9,199 nucleotides of DNA. Source: Bacillota bacterium (GTDB lineage Bacteria; Bacillota; Clostridia; Oscillospirales; Oscillospiraceae). Position numbers and translations under genes: made by a program. The DNA lies in the NCBI GenBank assembly GCA_023393155.1, contig JAEWML010000143.1:1-9199 (forward strand). Reading direction: 5' to 3'. Shown here piece by piece: positions 1-7,028 of the stretch. The notes under the pieces were generated by a model. It searched no databases, was not told the origin of the DNA, and saw only the letters and a program-made list of their open reading frames with translations. The first letter of the stretch is position 1, and each line of letters starts with the position of its first letter.

Positions 1-991
1 CTTCAAGCTCCGCTTCCACCGCGTCGAGATCGTCGGTGCTCTGGGCCTGCCGTCCGGCGGCCAGCGCGTCTGCCTGGGTGCGCATATTTTCGATTTTGGC
101 CAGCTCCAGCGTGCCGTACTTCTGAGACTCCGTCAGCGCCGCGCCGGGAATGTTGGTGTGGACATGGACCTTGAAGGCCTCGTCGTCCTCGCCGATCACC
201 AGACTGTCGCCGATGCTGTTCAGATAAGCGCGCAGGGGGTCCAGGGAGAGATTCGCCGAAGCCTTGCGCACGATATACACCGTGTCAAAGGCGAAGGTGA
301 TTTCATCGGAGGAAAGGCCGCCGAAATCCGCCTTCTCCTTCTCCGGCGCACCGGCGTCGGACAGCTCCGGCATAGGCTCGCCCCGCAGCTCTGCAAGCAT
401 TCCGTCCAGAATGAGGAGGAAGCCCTTGCCGCCCGCGTCCACCACGCCGGCTTTTTTCAAAACCGGGTTCATATCGGTGGTCTGCGCCAGCGTCTCATAA
501 CCCACGCGGATGGCGGAATCCAGCACGGCTTCAAGGTCCAGCCCCGCCGCCGCCGCGTCCACCGCCCGCTTGGCGGTGAGCCGGGAAACGGTGAGCACCG
601 TGCCCTCCGCGGGCTTCATCACCGCTTTATAGGCGGCGGAAACGCCCTCCTGCATGGCGGCGGCGAATGTAGCCGCGTCGGCGTTTTCACGGCCCTTGAG
701 TCCCTTGGAGATTCCTCGGAACAAAAGAGAGAGAATCACGCCGGAGTTTCCCCGGGCGCCCCGCAGCAGGGCGGAGGCGGTGACGGAGGCGGCCCGGTCA
801 ACGCTTTCCGGGTCGCACCGGCGCAGCTCGTCCACGGCGGCGGCAATGGTCATACTCATATTGGTTCCGGTGTCCCCGTCCGGGACGGGAAACACATTCA
901 AATCGTTAATCGCTTGCTTCTGGGCCGACACGGCGGCCGCTCCGTGCAGCACCATCCGCTTAAAAAGCGCGCCGCTGATTTGTTTGTTCAT
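1..991 (-). CDS. fakA: FakA/YloV-type DAK-domain kinase (fatty acid kinase ATP-binding subunit), partial
   Basis: This protein is probably the ATP-binding subunit of fatty acid kinase, which phosphorylates fatty acids presented by a FakB (DegV-family) partner in the cytoplasm. Only the first 330 residues are present because the gene runs off the left edge; family members are about 550 residues. The N-terminal DhaL/DAK2 nucleotide-binding domain covers roughly residues 8-200. It shows the metal-binding motif PVPDGDTGTNM (residues 35-45; D38 and D40 are the expected Mg-ADP ligands), the glycine-rich RGARGNSGVI (77-86), and PAEGTVLTV (127-135). A DAGGKG loop lies at 185-190 and a KVHVHTN motif at 274-280, typical of the middle domain. 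The ATG at 991 is preceded on the minus strand by a GGGAGGG-type ribosome binding site. The gene starts 21 bases after the Asp23-family gene ends, the usual order for this pair in Bacillota. The linker has FDTVYIV where many homologues have a YCTEF-like motif. Family assignment is firm; FakA activity is inferred. Confidence 0.9.
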   Translation of the reverse strand, partial: MNKQISGALFKRMVLHGAAAVSAQKQAINDLNVFPVPDGDTGTNMSMTIAAAVDELRRCDPESVDRAASVTASALLRGARGNSGVILSLLFRGISKGLKGRENADAATFAAAMQEGVSAAYKAVMKPAEGTVLTVSRLTAKRAVDAAAAGLDLEAVLDSAIRVGYETLAQTTDMNPVLKKAGVVDAGGKGFLLILDGMLAELRGEPMPELSDAGAPEKEKADFGGLSSDEITFAFDTVYIVRKASANLSLDPLRAYLNSIGDSLVIGEDDEAFKVHVHTNIPGAALTESQKYGTLELAKIENMRTQADALAAGRQAQSTDDLDAVEAELE

Positions 992-1012
992 CTGTTTTGA
1001 GCCCTCCCTCGG

Positions 1013-1363
1013 TCACAGAGTCATGGAGTCGACGCACACATCGACCGCCTTGACCTCCACGCCGGTATTTTTGGTGACCATATAGCGCACCTCGTTCATA
1101 ATGGAGCTGCACACCGCGGGAAGATTCACGCCGTTTTCAACAATGATATGAAGCTCGATGGAGACGGTGCCGTCGTCATTGGCGGTGACGCTGACGCCCT
1201 TGCTCATGGCCTCCCGCCGCAGAAGATGGACCAGACCGTCCGTCATGGAGCGATAGGCCATGCCCTTCACGCCGAAGCAGTTGGTGGCGGCAATGCCGGT
1301 AATGTTGGAAAACACGGCGCTGCTGATGGTGACGGCGCCCTGTTCGGAATTCAGTTGGATCAT
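1013..1363 (-). CDS. Asp23/Gls24-family envelope stress protein (YloU-like)
   Basis: This is a 116-residue Asp23/Gls24 (DUF322) protein, the type that sits upstream of fakA/yloV in many Bacillota. Members of the family are linked to cell-envelope homeostasis and some are membrane-associated through partners, but the exact role of this one is unknown. Typical family features are the opening GAVTIS strand (residues 9-14), the ITGIAATNCFGVKGMA segment (about 21-36), and the repeated amphipathic strands near SIELHIIVENGV and GVEVKAVDVCVD at the C-terminus. I chose the ATG at 1363 because the alignment of this opening with Bacillus YloU leaves about nine residues before the first conserved glycine, and because an AAAGGAAG sequence lies upstream. 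An in-frame ATG at 1384, with GGGAG eight to nine bases upstream, would add seven residues and is a fair alternative. The open frame continues further upstream, but that part is non-protein-like and crosses the promoter. Confidence 0.88.
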   Translation of the reverse strand: MIQLNSEQGAVTISSAVFSNITGIAATNCFGVKGMAYRSMTDGLVHLLRREAMSKGVSVTANDDGTVSIELHIIVENGVNLPAVCSSIMNEVRYMVTKNTGVEVKAVDVCVDSMTL

Positions 1364-1444
1364 AAGCGCATTCTTCCTTTCCATAGGCCGGTCTCCCGGG
1401 GGAACCCCGACCGAAAATGTGCCGTTTCGCATAGTCAGTTGATT

Positions 1445-1473
1445 ATTATATACGATTTTCAGGAAAAGCACAA
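1445..1473 (-). promoter_or_regulatory. Sigma-A-type promoter for the Asp23-fakA operon
   Basis: Read on the minus strand this is TTGTGC (1473-1468), a 17-base spacer, and a perfect TATAAT (1450-1445). Transcription would start near 1438, about 75 bases before the Asp23-family ATG at 1363. The AT-rich patch stands out in an otherwise GC-rich intergenic region. The assignment rests on consensus match and position only. Confidence 0.7.
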
Positions 1474-1675
1474 GAGCAACCGGCACAATTCCGGGGGATT
1501 TCCCCGCCGCCGGATGTTTGGTCCGGGAAAAGGCTGCGCCGGCTGCGGGATGCGCGCCCTTTTGACCCGGCGGATACATTTTGGCGGAGGAGGTCCCGTT
1601 CTCCGCGATTTTGCGCCGCTCGTCCGGGGGGTGCGGCCGCCTCACGGTGCAAATCGCAGAATCCGCCGCGGACGC

Positions 1676-1704
1676 TTGACAAAAGGACGCTGGCTCATTA
1701 GAGT
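1676..1704 (+). promoter_or_regulatory. Candidate sigma-A-type promoter for the flavodoxin-sensor operon
   Basis: There is a perfect TTGACA (1676-1681), a 17-base spacer, and TAGAGT (1699-1704), which matches the -10 consensus at four of six positions. Transcription would begin around 1711 and give a leader of about 250 bases before the TTG start at 1963. A TATAAA at 1704-1709 is a better -10 by sequence but lies too far from the -35. No other good plus-strand promoter was seen in this intergenic region. Confidence 0.45.
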
Positions 1705-1795
1705 ATAAAACGACTCCGCTTCCCCTTCGACGGCGGTATGAGGAACTCATGCGCTCCTTCTGATTTACGGCGGCGATGCGGTGAAAATGCGGGCA

Positions 1796-1814
1796 CGGCG
1801 GATTGGGCCCGCCG
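1796..1814 (+). repeat. GC-rich hairpin in the operon leader
   Basis: CGGCGG (1796-1801) can pair with CCGCCG (1809-1814) around a seven-base loop. It lies just upstream of a second hairpin in the presumed untranslated leader of the flavodoxin gene. It has no T tract, so it is not a terminator. A structural role in the leader is only a possibility. Confidence 0.35.
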
Positions 1815-1824
1815 GGGGAAGCTT

Positions 1825-1854
1825 GGCAAGGGGGATGCCCCCGGTATGCTTGCC
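1825..1854 (+). repeat. Bulged hairpin followed by an A8 run in the operon leader
   Basis: GGCAAG (1825-1830) pairs with CTTGCC (1849-1854), and GGGG (1831-1834) pairs with CCCC within 1838-1842 around a short ATG loop. This gives a two-part stem with a six-base bulge on the 3' side. On the plus strand it is followed by GC and eight A residues, not T, so it is not an intrinsic terminator of plus-strand transcripts. It could be a leader RNA structure for the 1963 gene. I do not recognise a known riboswitch class. Confidence 0.4.
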
Positions 1855-1962
1855 GCAAAAAAAACAGCAGTTTGACTGGAAACGCGCCGCGCCGGAAAGC
1901 GCCTGCTCCGCGTGTGCGCTATCGGCAATTTTACGGGATGCCGCTGAAAGGGAGGAACGGCC

Positions 1963-2496
1963 TTGACTTTGATTATTTACGCGGGAAAATACGGGACGAC
2001 GGAGCGCTACGCCGAATGGATTGCCGGGAAGACCGGAGCCGACTTGCGCCCGGTACATCAGGTGACGTCCAAAATGCTGCGGCGCTATGATACCGTTGTG
2101 TATGGCGGCGCCATTTACGGCGGCGTGATTCAGGGAATTCGGTTTTTAAAAAAGCATTTGGACGAGCTGAAACAGCGCGGGTTGATTCTGTTCACCGTGG
2201 GGCTGACGATGCCGGGAGACGAAGCCGCCTTTTGCTCCATGCTGGAGCGAAACCTGAGCCCGGCGGAGCGGGAGGGAATCCGCGCCTATCATTTTCTGGG
2301 GGCTGTTCAATTCAAGAAACTGAACGGAAAGGAGAAGATGATGATGTGGCTGCTGAAGTCCGCCATCTCGAAGAAACAGGTCCGCAGTCAAGTGGAATCG
2401 GATCTGCTGGAGTGCTACAACGGCGAGCTGGATTATGCCAATGAGGCGTATGTGGACGATCTGGTAAAAGAGATTTCCGGCGATGAGGGGCTTTAA
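1963..2496 (+). CDS. Flavodoxin-like (Flavodoxin_5/HemG-like) protein
   Basis: This 177-residue cytoplasmic protein has a flavodoxin fold and probably binds FMN, acting as an electron carrier or small oxidoreductase. The N-terminal strand and phosphate-binding loop, TLIIYAGKYGTTE (residues 2-14), has the Gly/Thr-rich FMN-phosphate loop, and a second flavin-proximal loop follows at VVYGGAIYGG (45-54). The closest family I recognise is the flavodoxin domain of menaquinone-dependent protoporphyrinogen dehydrogenase (HemG) and relatives, but nothing nearby suggests haem synthesis. The start is a TTG at 1963, with GGGAGG ending about seven bases upstream; no better start lies near this loop. It leads the operon, 32 bases before the binding-protein gene, and so may be co-transcribed with the sensor system. 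A redox role linked to that system is only a suggestion; a general electron carrier is equally possible. Confidence 0.8.
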   Translation: MTLIIYAGKYGTTERYAEWIAGKTGADLRPVHQVTSKMLRRYDTVVYGGAIYGGVIQGIRFLKKHLDELKQRGLILFTVGLTMPGDEAAFCSMLERNLSPAEREGIRAYHFLGAVQFKKLNGKEKMMMWLLKSAISKKQVRSQVESDLLECYNGELDYANEAYVDDLVKEISGDEGL

Positions 2497-2528
2497 ACGG
2501 CTGCACGCGCGGGGGAAGGGGGAGAGCC

Positions 2529-3566
2529 ATGATAAAGGGAAGCCAACGGATCATTTTAAGCCTGCTGCTGATTTGCGCGCTTTACGCGGCCTCTCTGATC
2601 ACGTCTACATACCGGTATTTCCAAGCAGACACTGACGCGGCGCTGTCCGGAGACAAGCGGAGGATTGTGGCAGTTATTCCGAATTCCGGCAATGTGGATG
2701 TTGACGGCATCCGCCGGGAAGCCGAGGCGGCGGGCGACCGCTACGGCGCGTTCGTGGAAATTTACGAGACTTCCACAAAAGAGGAGCAGTTGCGGGTCAT
2801 TCAGATCGCGGTGGACAGCAGCGTGGACGGCGTGCTTCTGTACCCCATGGAGAAAAACGGGTATGATTTGGTGCTCGCCGCGTGCAGGAGCAGGGAAATC
2901 CCGGTGGTGGTGATCTCCCGGCGGCTGGACAGCGGCCCGTTTAACACCTTTATCGGCTCCGCCGTCAATTCAGAGCGAATGGCGGTGCTGAGTTGTATCA
3001 GCGCCACGGAGGGTACGGGCAGAGTTCTGGTGGTGGACCGGCTGAACAGCGGCGGCCGGCTGTATATGGAGGCGGCGGTGCTGGAACCCTCGGAAATTAC
3101 GACGCCCGGGGCGGGGGAGGAGCTGAAGACCAAAGCCGCCAATCTGGTAAACGCGCCTTTTGAGGGATATCGGGTCGCGGACGTGACGGTGATGGATGAA
3201 AAGCAGTCCTCCTCCTCCAGCCTGCATACCGAGGTTTGCAATCTGCTGGAGACACAGCGCCCCGACGCAGTGTTTTCCTACGATGAGGACGTGACCAACG
3301 TGATTGCGGCCTGCCTGACAAGCGAGGCCGACCTGCGGAGAATCTACGCCGTGGGATACGGCGATGTGCAGGAGTGCGCCGAGCACCTGCGCAGCGGGAC
3401 GCTGGACGGCCTTGTCCAGCAGAACGAAGCGTACTCGGCGTCACTGGCGGTGCGGTATCTGGTGGAACTGCGGAAGGGTTCCATTATGCCCGCCAGCGCG
3501 GATTCCGGCATTGCCCTGGTATCGGCGGACAACCTGGAAAGGATGCTTACGGGAAATGAAAAGTGA
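2529..3566 (+). CDS. Membrane-anchored sugar-type periplasmic-binding-domain protein (probable sensor partner of the kinase)
   Basis: This 345-residue protein has an N-terminal hydrophobic anchor (about residues 8-27) and an outside domain of the sugar-type periplasmic-binding fold (Peripla_BP_4/LacI-like). The fold begins with RIVAVIPNSGN (about 45-55). A GVLLYPMEKNG segment (101-111), IPVVVISRR (124-132), RVLVVDRLNSGG (165-176) and YAVGYGD (273-279) match the alternating strand-loop pattern of the two lobes. There is no lipobox: the hydrophobic stretch contains a Cys at residue 16, but preceded by Ile. It therefore looks anchored by an uncleaved helix. No ABC permease or ATPase is encoded nearby, and the next genes encode a sensor kinase and regulator. 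This points to a signalling role like XylFII (with LytS/YesN) or HptA (with HptS/HptR). The ATG at 2529 follows a GGGGGAGAG ribosome binding site. The last 11 bases overlap the next gene. Ligand unknown. Confidence 0.82.
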   Translation: MIKGSQRIILSLLLICALYAASLITSTYRYFQADTDAALSGDKRRIVAVIPNSGNVDVDGIRREAEAAGDRYGAFVEIYETSTKEEQLRVIQIAVDSSVDGVLLYPMEKNGYDLVLAACRSREIPVVVISRRLDSGPFNTFIGSAVNSERMAVLSCISATEGTGRVLVVDRLNSGGRLYMEAAVLEPSEITTPGAGEELKTKAANLVNAPFEGYRVADVTVMDEKQSSSSSLHTEVCNLLETQRPDAVFSYDEDVTNVIAACLTSEADLRRIYAVGYGDVQECAEHLRSGTLDGLVQQNEAYSASLAVRYLVELRKGSIMPASADSGIALVSADNLERMLTGNEK

Positions 3567-3951
3567 GTATGACAACGAAATTACCCTGAAAGCGCTGAAG
3601 CTGCTGCACCGGGAGATTCTGCTGGGTGATACGGTGAGCCAGGAGGCCGGCATCGAAAATCTGGTACATATGGTGCGTTACTTTGCCAAGAATAACAGCA
3701 AGGGCAACCTGGCGGAGGAGCTGGAGAATCTGGAGCGGGCGGTGAGCGTTCTGATCGCGGGGGGAGAGATCAAAAGCTGCCGTTTTCCGGCTGTGTCGGA
3801 CAACCTGCCGGCGAAAAGCGTGGAGCGTTTTTCAGAGTTTGACGCGGCCTTTGGAGCGCTGAATAAAGGTGCGCGGCGGGGAGAGGCGGCGTTTGGCGTT
3901 CAGTATGACGGCGGGCGGGAAAAGCTGGTTGTAAAGGTGTTGGGCGACTAG
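3556..3951 (+). CDS. Small protein resembling a degenerate, truncated YesM/LytS-type kinase core
   Basis: This 131-residue soluble protein has no transmembrane segment or signal peptide. I do not know a named family for it. By eye it aligns with the kinase encoded next. Its IENLVHMVRY (residues 33-42) matches VESISYMLRY (306-315), AEELENLE (53-60) matches QDEMKMVQ, and GGEIKS (69-74) matches FGERIS. Its tail, FGVQYDGGREKLVVKV, matches the first ATPase strands. Spacing between these blocks is within about two residues. The PHFLFN phospho-acceptor motif, the N-box Glu-Asn and the G box are absent, and the protein ends about where the kinase's VENNG segment begins. It would then be a catalytically dead DHp-plus-half-ATPase fragment, possibly a subunit or modulator of the sensor. 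The ATG at 3556 overlaps the upstream gene by 11 bases; an AAAGGA lies about 12 bases before it. The stop directly abuts the kinase ATG, suggesting coupled translation. The reading frame is well supported; the family link is my inference. Confidence 0.78.
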   Translation: MKSEYDNEITLKALKLLHREILLGDTVSQEAGIENLVHMVRYFAKNNSKGNLAEELENLERAVSVLIAGGEIKSCRFPAVSDNLPAKSVERFSEFDAAFGALNKGARRGEAAFGVQYDGGREKLVVKVLGD

Positions 3952-5388
3952 ATGCTGAATCGGATATTGGGGGAGAAGAACAGCGTCAAGCGGATGATCA
4001 TGAGCTTCAGCCTGTGCTTCATTCTGGTTACCATGGTCTTCGGCGGAATGATTCTGTTCCAGTCCCACATGGCGGATCGGCAATATGACGAGATGCTGCA
4101 AAATATTGTTTCCATCGACAGGAGCAAGGAGCTGATCAGGCAGCTCAAGCTATCGGCAAAAAAATACGCAGAGGCTCGGAATGAGCGGGACTATACCCGG
4201 TTTCGGACCGAGTGGGCGGAGCTGGATCGGACGCTGAACGTGGTGGAGGATATCTCCAGAGAACCGCCCAGCCTGCTGGCAATTCGGAGCATCCGCCAGC
4301 TACTGGTGGAAACGGATACCCAGGTGCTGCGGATTCGCAGCGGCCTGAGCGGAAACAGCCCCTTCGCGCAGGTGGACGAGCGCTGTGACAATGTGCTTTA
4401 TTTGCTGGACCGGGTGCAGAATCTGGAGGTCAACCACGCCGCGGCGGTCTATCCGCAGTTGAATCGGGACATCAGGTCGCTGACAAGGCTTGCCGGTGTG
4501 ATTCTGGTGCTGATGCTACTGGCGGCGATTGCCTTCTCCGTGGATCTCCACGCGCGGATTTACGCGCCGATCAGGCAGTTGGTGGGCGGCGTGCGGGAGA
4601 TTTCCAAGGGCAATTTTCAGGGCCCGGATATTGAGATTGCCGCCAGCGAAGAGTTTGACTATCTGGCCTCTGCGGTGAACGGGATGAAGCGGGATTTGAG
4701 CCGCCTGATCACAACCCGCGAGGAGAAGATGAACGCGGAGCGGCTGCTGAAGGAAACGCAGTTTCTGGCTCTGCAATCTCAGGTGAACCCGCATTTTCTT
4801 TTCAATGTGCTGGGGGCGGCCACGGCGATGGCGCTGGTGGAGGGCGCGGATAAAACGCTGGACATTGTGGAGTCCATTTCTTATATGCTTCGATACAGCC
4901 TTCAGTCAATGAAAACGGACGTCACCCTGCAAGACGAGATGAAAATGGTGCAGACCTATCTCTTCTTGCAGAACCAGCGGTTTGGAGAGCGAATCTCCTT
5001 TTCCGTGGAAATGGACGACACAATCCCTGATGTGCCGGTTCCCGGCATGACGGTGCAGCCCATTGTGGAAAACGCGGTGATTCACGGCTGCGAAAATATG
5101 GAGTCCGGCGGCTGGCTGAAGGTCGCCTGCAAGCTGGATGCGGAGGAGAACTGCGCCGTGGTGACGGTGGAAAACAACGGCGGCGTGATTTCACAGGCGC
5201 AGATACAGACCTTTTACAGTGGACAGAGCGTGCCGCACGGCAGGAAGACGACGGGAATTGGTCTGGGCAACGTGCGGGATCGCCTGCGGTATTTTTATGA
5301 CAGGGAAGGCCTGATGGACTGCGCGGTGGCGGACGGGAAAATCAACGTGGTAACGCTGCGGTATCCGATGGGTGGGGGAGAAACATGA
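3952..5388 (+). CDS. YesM/LytS-type sensor histidine kinase
   Basis: This is a 478-residue membrane histidine kinase that should phosphorylate the regulator encoded next. Transmembrane helix 1 is at about residues 14-37 and helix 2 at about 179-197, enclosing an outside domain of about 140 residues that is mostly predicted helical. A HAMP domain (about 198-250) follows, then a coiled stretch leading to the His_kinase (PF06580) domain. The phospho-accepting His is H281 in QVNPHFLFN. The ATPase part has the N box VQPIVENAVIHG (368-379, N374) and the G box GIGLGNVRDRL (435-445). The usual DNG of the second ATPase motif reads NNG (408-410). The ATG directly follows the TAG of the small upstream gene, and the gene ends in an ATGA overlap with the regulator gene. 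The outside domain could contact the anchored binding protein, as in XylFII-LytS. Confidence 0.93.
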   Translation: MLNRILGEKNSVKRMIMSFSLCFILVTMVFGGMILFQSHMADRQYDEMLQNIVSIDRSKELIRQLKLSAKKYAEARNERDYTRFRTEWAELDRTLNVVEDISREPPSLLAIRSIRQLLVETDTQVLRIRSGLSGNSPFAQVDERCDNVLYLLDRVQNLEVNHAAAVYPQLNRDIRSLTRLAGVILVLMLLAAIAFSVDLHARIYAPIRQLVGGVREISKGNFQGPDIEIAASEEFDYLASAVNGMKRDLSRLITTREEKMNAERLLKETQFLALQSQVNPHFLFNVLGAATAMALVEGADKTLDIVESISYMLRYSLQSMKTDVTLQDEMKMVQTYLFLQNQRFGERISFSVEMDDTIPDVPVPGMTVQPIVENAVIHGCENMESGGWLKVACKLDAEENCAVVTVENNGGVISQAQIQTFYSGQSVPHGRKTTGIGLGNVRDRLRYFYDREGLMDCAVADGKINVVTLRYPMGGGET

Positions 5389-6878
5389 ATCATGAAAAGT
5401 TTCGGATCCTGATTGTGGACGACGAGGAGAAGGATCGTAGCATCGCACATATTCTGCTGCGCCGCCAGTACGGGGACCTGTTTGAGATTTCGGAGGCGAA
5501 AGACGCGGCGGAGGCAAAGGCGATCATGGAGACCTGGCAGGCGGACTTGCTGATGGTGGACATCCATATGCCGGGAGACAGCGGCCTGAAGCTGGTCAGG
5601 GACATCCGCGCACGGGACTTCAAGGTGTATATCATGATCCTGACGGCGTTCAATTATTTTGAATATGCCAAGGAGGCAATCCTCTATCAGGCCAATGATT
5701 TTATCCTCAAACCGCCGATCCGCAAGGAGTTTTACGAGGCGGTGCAGCGCTTCCTGGATTGGGCGCGGGATGAAAAGAGCGCCCGCCAGATGGAACAGAA
5801 ATCCCAATCGGTCTTTCTCCGGGAGCTGGGAGACTGCATCATGCTCAACGCGGACCGGAAGAAGATCGACGCCTATAAGGACCTGCTGAACATCCGGGAA
5901 AACCGGGTGTTCTGTATCCTGATCGACACCAGCGCTTCCGAACAGATGAAGACGGCCAGCTTTCAGGACGAGATCGAGTCCGCCATGAACGAAAGCGGTA
6001 TTCCCTACGCTGTGAGCCATATGCGGGATCGGACGGCGATTTTCTGCTTTACCGGTCAGGACACGCTGGGGTACAACGAGCTCAGCGTCACGGTGGAGCT
6101 GAAGATGAAGCTGAATCTGGATTTGTGCGAAAAGACCGATATCACCGTTGGCGACACGGTATCCGTCTACGACAATCCCAGCTGGTCGTACCGCTGCGCC
6201 GTGGCGCATCTCAACAGCCTGAAAAGCGCAAGCAGCTATGAAGAAGAGCCGATTGAGGACAAGGTGGTCGCCCACGTCAGAAACGGCGAGGCCGAGGAGG
6301 CAATCCGGATGTTCGGCCAATATCTGCTGCGCTACGGAGAGCGGCATGAAATTGACGATTTAATGCTGAAGGACATTGAGGTTTTGACGGTGGTCCGCAA
6401 GAGCGCTCAAGTGCGGGAAGAGGATATCGGCCTGAAAATGGTGGATATTTTTGTGACGGGCGATATTCAGGATATCATCCACTTCAGCTCCGCTTATCTG
6501 CGGGAGATTATGGAGAAAATGTCCTCCGGCGCCCCCCAGAAAAAGCACTATGTGGTGCGGCGGATCTGCGCCCGGCTGGAAGAACATGCGGAACTGCCCT
6601 GGAGCATCAACGATCTTGCGAAGGAATACGGCTTCAACCCCTTCTATCTGAGCCGCCTGTTCAAGGATGAGACGGGCCTGTGCTTCACGGATTATCTCAC
6701 GGGAAAGCGGATGGCAAAGGCCGCCGCGCTTATAACGGACACCAATTTATCCATCGGGGAAATTGGCCTGGCAGTCGGCTACAACGACCAGAATTATTTC
6801 AGCCGGGTTTTTAAAAAGTGCAACAAAATGGGGCCGAAGGAATACCGCCGCTCGCAGGCCTCCAGACAGGAGAGCTGA
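5385..6878 (+). CDS. YesN-type response regulator with AraC-family DNA-binding domain
   Basis: This is a 497-residue cytoplasmic transcription regulator. The receiver domain (about residues 5-125) has the acidic pair D12-D13, phospho-acceptor D59 in MVDIHMPG, T87 and K109 in ILKPP, so all key residues are present. A middle region (about 130-385) of the type found in YesN-like regulators has no motif I can assign with confidence. The C-terminal AraC double helix-turn-helix (about 388-490) shows WSINDLAKEYGFNPFYLSRLFKDE and the second-helix signature IGEIGLAVGYNDQNYFSRVFKK, ending in GPKEYRR. The ATG at 5385 overlaps the kinase stop in ATGA, and a GGTGGGGGAG stretch lies just upstream. A strong hairpin follows the stop, so the operon ends here. 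The nearest probable target is the TRAP operon that begins about 220 bases downstream. Confidence 0.94.
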   Translation: MNHEKFRILIVDDEEKDRSIAHILLRRQYGDLFEISEAKDAAEAKAIMETWQADLLMVDIHMPGDSGLKLVRDIRARDFKVYIMILTAFNYFEYAKEAILYQANDFILKPPIRKEFYEAVQRFLDWARDEKSARQMEQKSQSVFLRELGDCIMLNADRKKIDAYKDLLNIRENRVFCILIDTSASEQMKTASFQDEIESAMNESGIPYAVSHMRDRTAIFCFTGQDTLGYNELSVTVELKMKLNLDLCEKTDITVGDTVSVYDNPSWSYRCAVAHLNSLKSASSYEEEPIEDKVVAHVRNGEAEEAIRMFGQYLLRYGERHEIDDLMLKDIEVLTVVRKSAQVREEDIGLKMVDIFVTGDIQDIIHFSSAYLREIMEKMSSGAPQKKHYVVRRICARLEEHAELPWSINDLAKEYGFNPFYLSRLFKDETGLCFTDYLTGKRMAKAAALITDTNLSIGEIGLAVGYNDQNYFSRVFKKCNKMGPKEYRRSQASRQES

Positions 6879-6899
6879 CGCGGCGGCCAGAGATATGGA

Positions 6900-6958
6900 C
6901 CAGCACAATTTTGACTTTTACACAATTCAAGTCAAAATTGTGCTGGCTAATTTTGTTT
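6900..6958 (+). terminator. Rho-independent terminator of the sensor operon
   Basis: A perfect 18-bp inverted repeat (6900-6917 with 6929-6946) encloses an 11-base loop and is followed by a T-rich tail, TTTTGTTT at 6951-6958. It begins 21 bases after the regulator's stop codon. The stem is AT-rich and unusually long for a terminator in GC-rich surroundings. The loop carries another copy of CACAATT (6921-6927), which also occurs in the left arm (6904-6910), so a shorter seven-base-pair hairpin with 6936-6942 is also possible. It has no T tract on the other strand, so it works in the plus direction only. Confidence 0.8.
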
Positions 6959-7028
6959 AGGTGCCGTAAACACGTCAAATATGTGCTGAAATCCTGTGAT
7001 GCAGTCTAGAGATATTGATGTTCCTTTA

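Larger units (their letters stand above)
1364..1962. other. Divergent intergenic region with no supported gene
   Basis: This stretch of about 600 bases separates the minus-strand Asp23-fakA pair from the plus-strand sensor operon. It holds the minus-strand promoter at 1445-1473, a candidate plus-strand promoter at 1676-1704, a small GC-rich hairpin (CGGGG at 1492-1496 with CCCCG at 1502-1506), and two leader hairpins at 1796-1814 and 1825-1854. Open frames here on both strands are rich in Arg, Pro, Gly and Ser, lack good ribosome binding sites, and resemble no family I know. I read them as chance frames in GC-rich DNA. Between about 1510 and 1670 I see nothing I can name. Confidence 0.6.

Noticed and set aside
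158..1000. A 280-codon plus-strand open frame
   Set aside because: It lies opposite the well-supported FakA-type gene, and its product is a low-complexity His/Gly/Arg-rich sequence with no family resemblance.
1364..1858. Upstream extension of the Asp23-family frame to a 281-residue protein
   Set aside because: The extra part crosses the TATAAT promoter at 1445-1450, has unprotein-like composition, and has no counterpart in the family.
1825..1862. The bulged hairpin as an intrinsic terminator
   Set aside because: On the plus strand the stem is followed by A residues, not T, and on the minus strand the T run comes before the stem, so neither direction fits.
2529..2590. A lipoprotein signal in the anchored binding protein
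   Set aside because: The only cysteine in the hydrophobic stretch (residue 16) is preceded by Ile and lies within the helix, which does not fit a lipobox.
5295..6347. A 350-codon minus-strand open frame
   Set aside because: It is antisense to the kinase and response regulator genes, both of which have complete catalytic motifs; it is a shadow frame.
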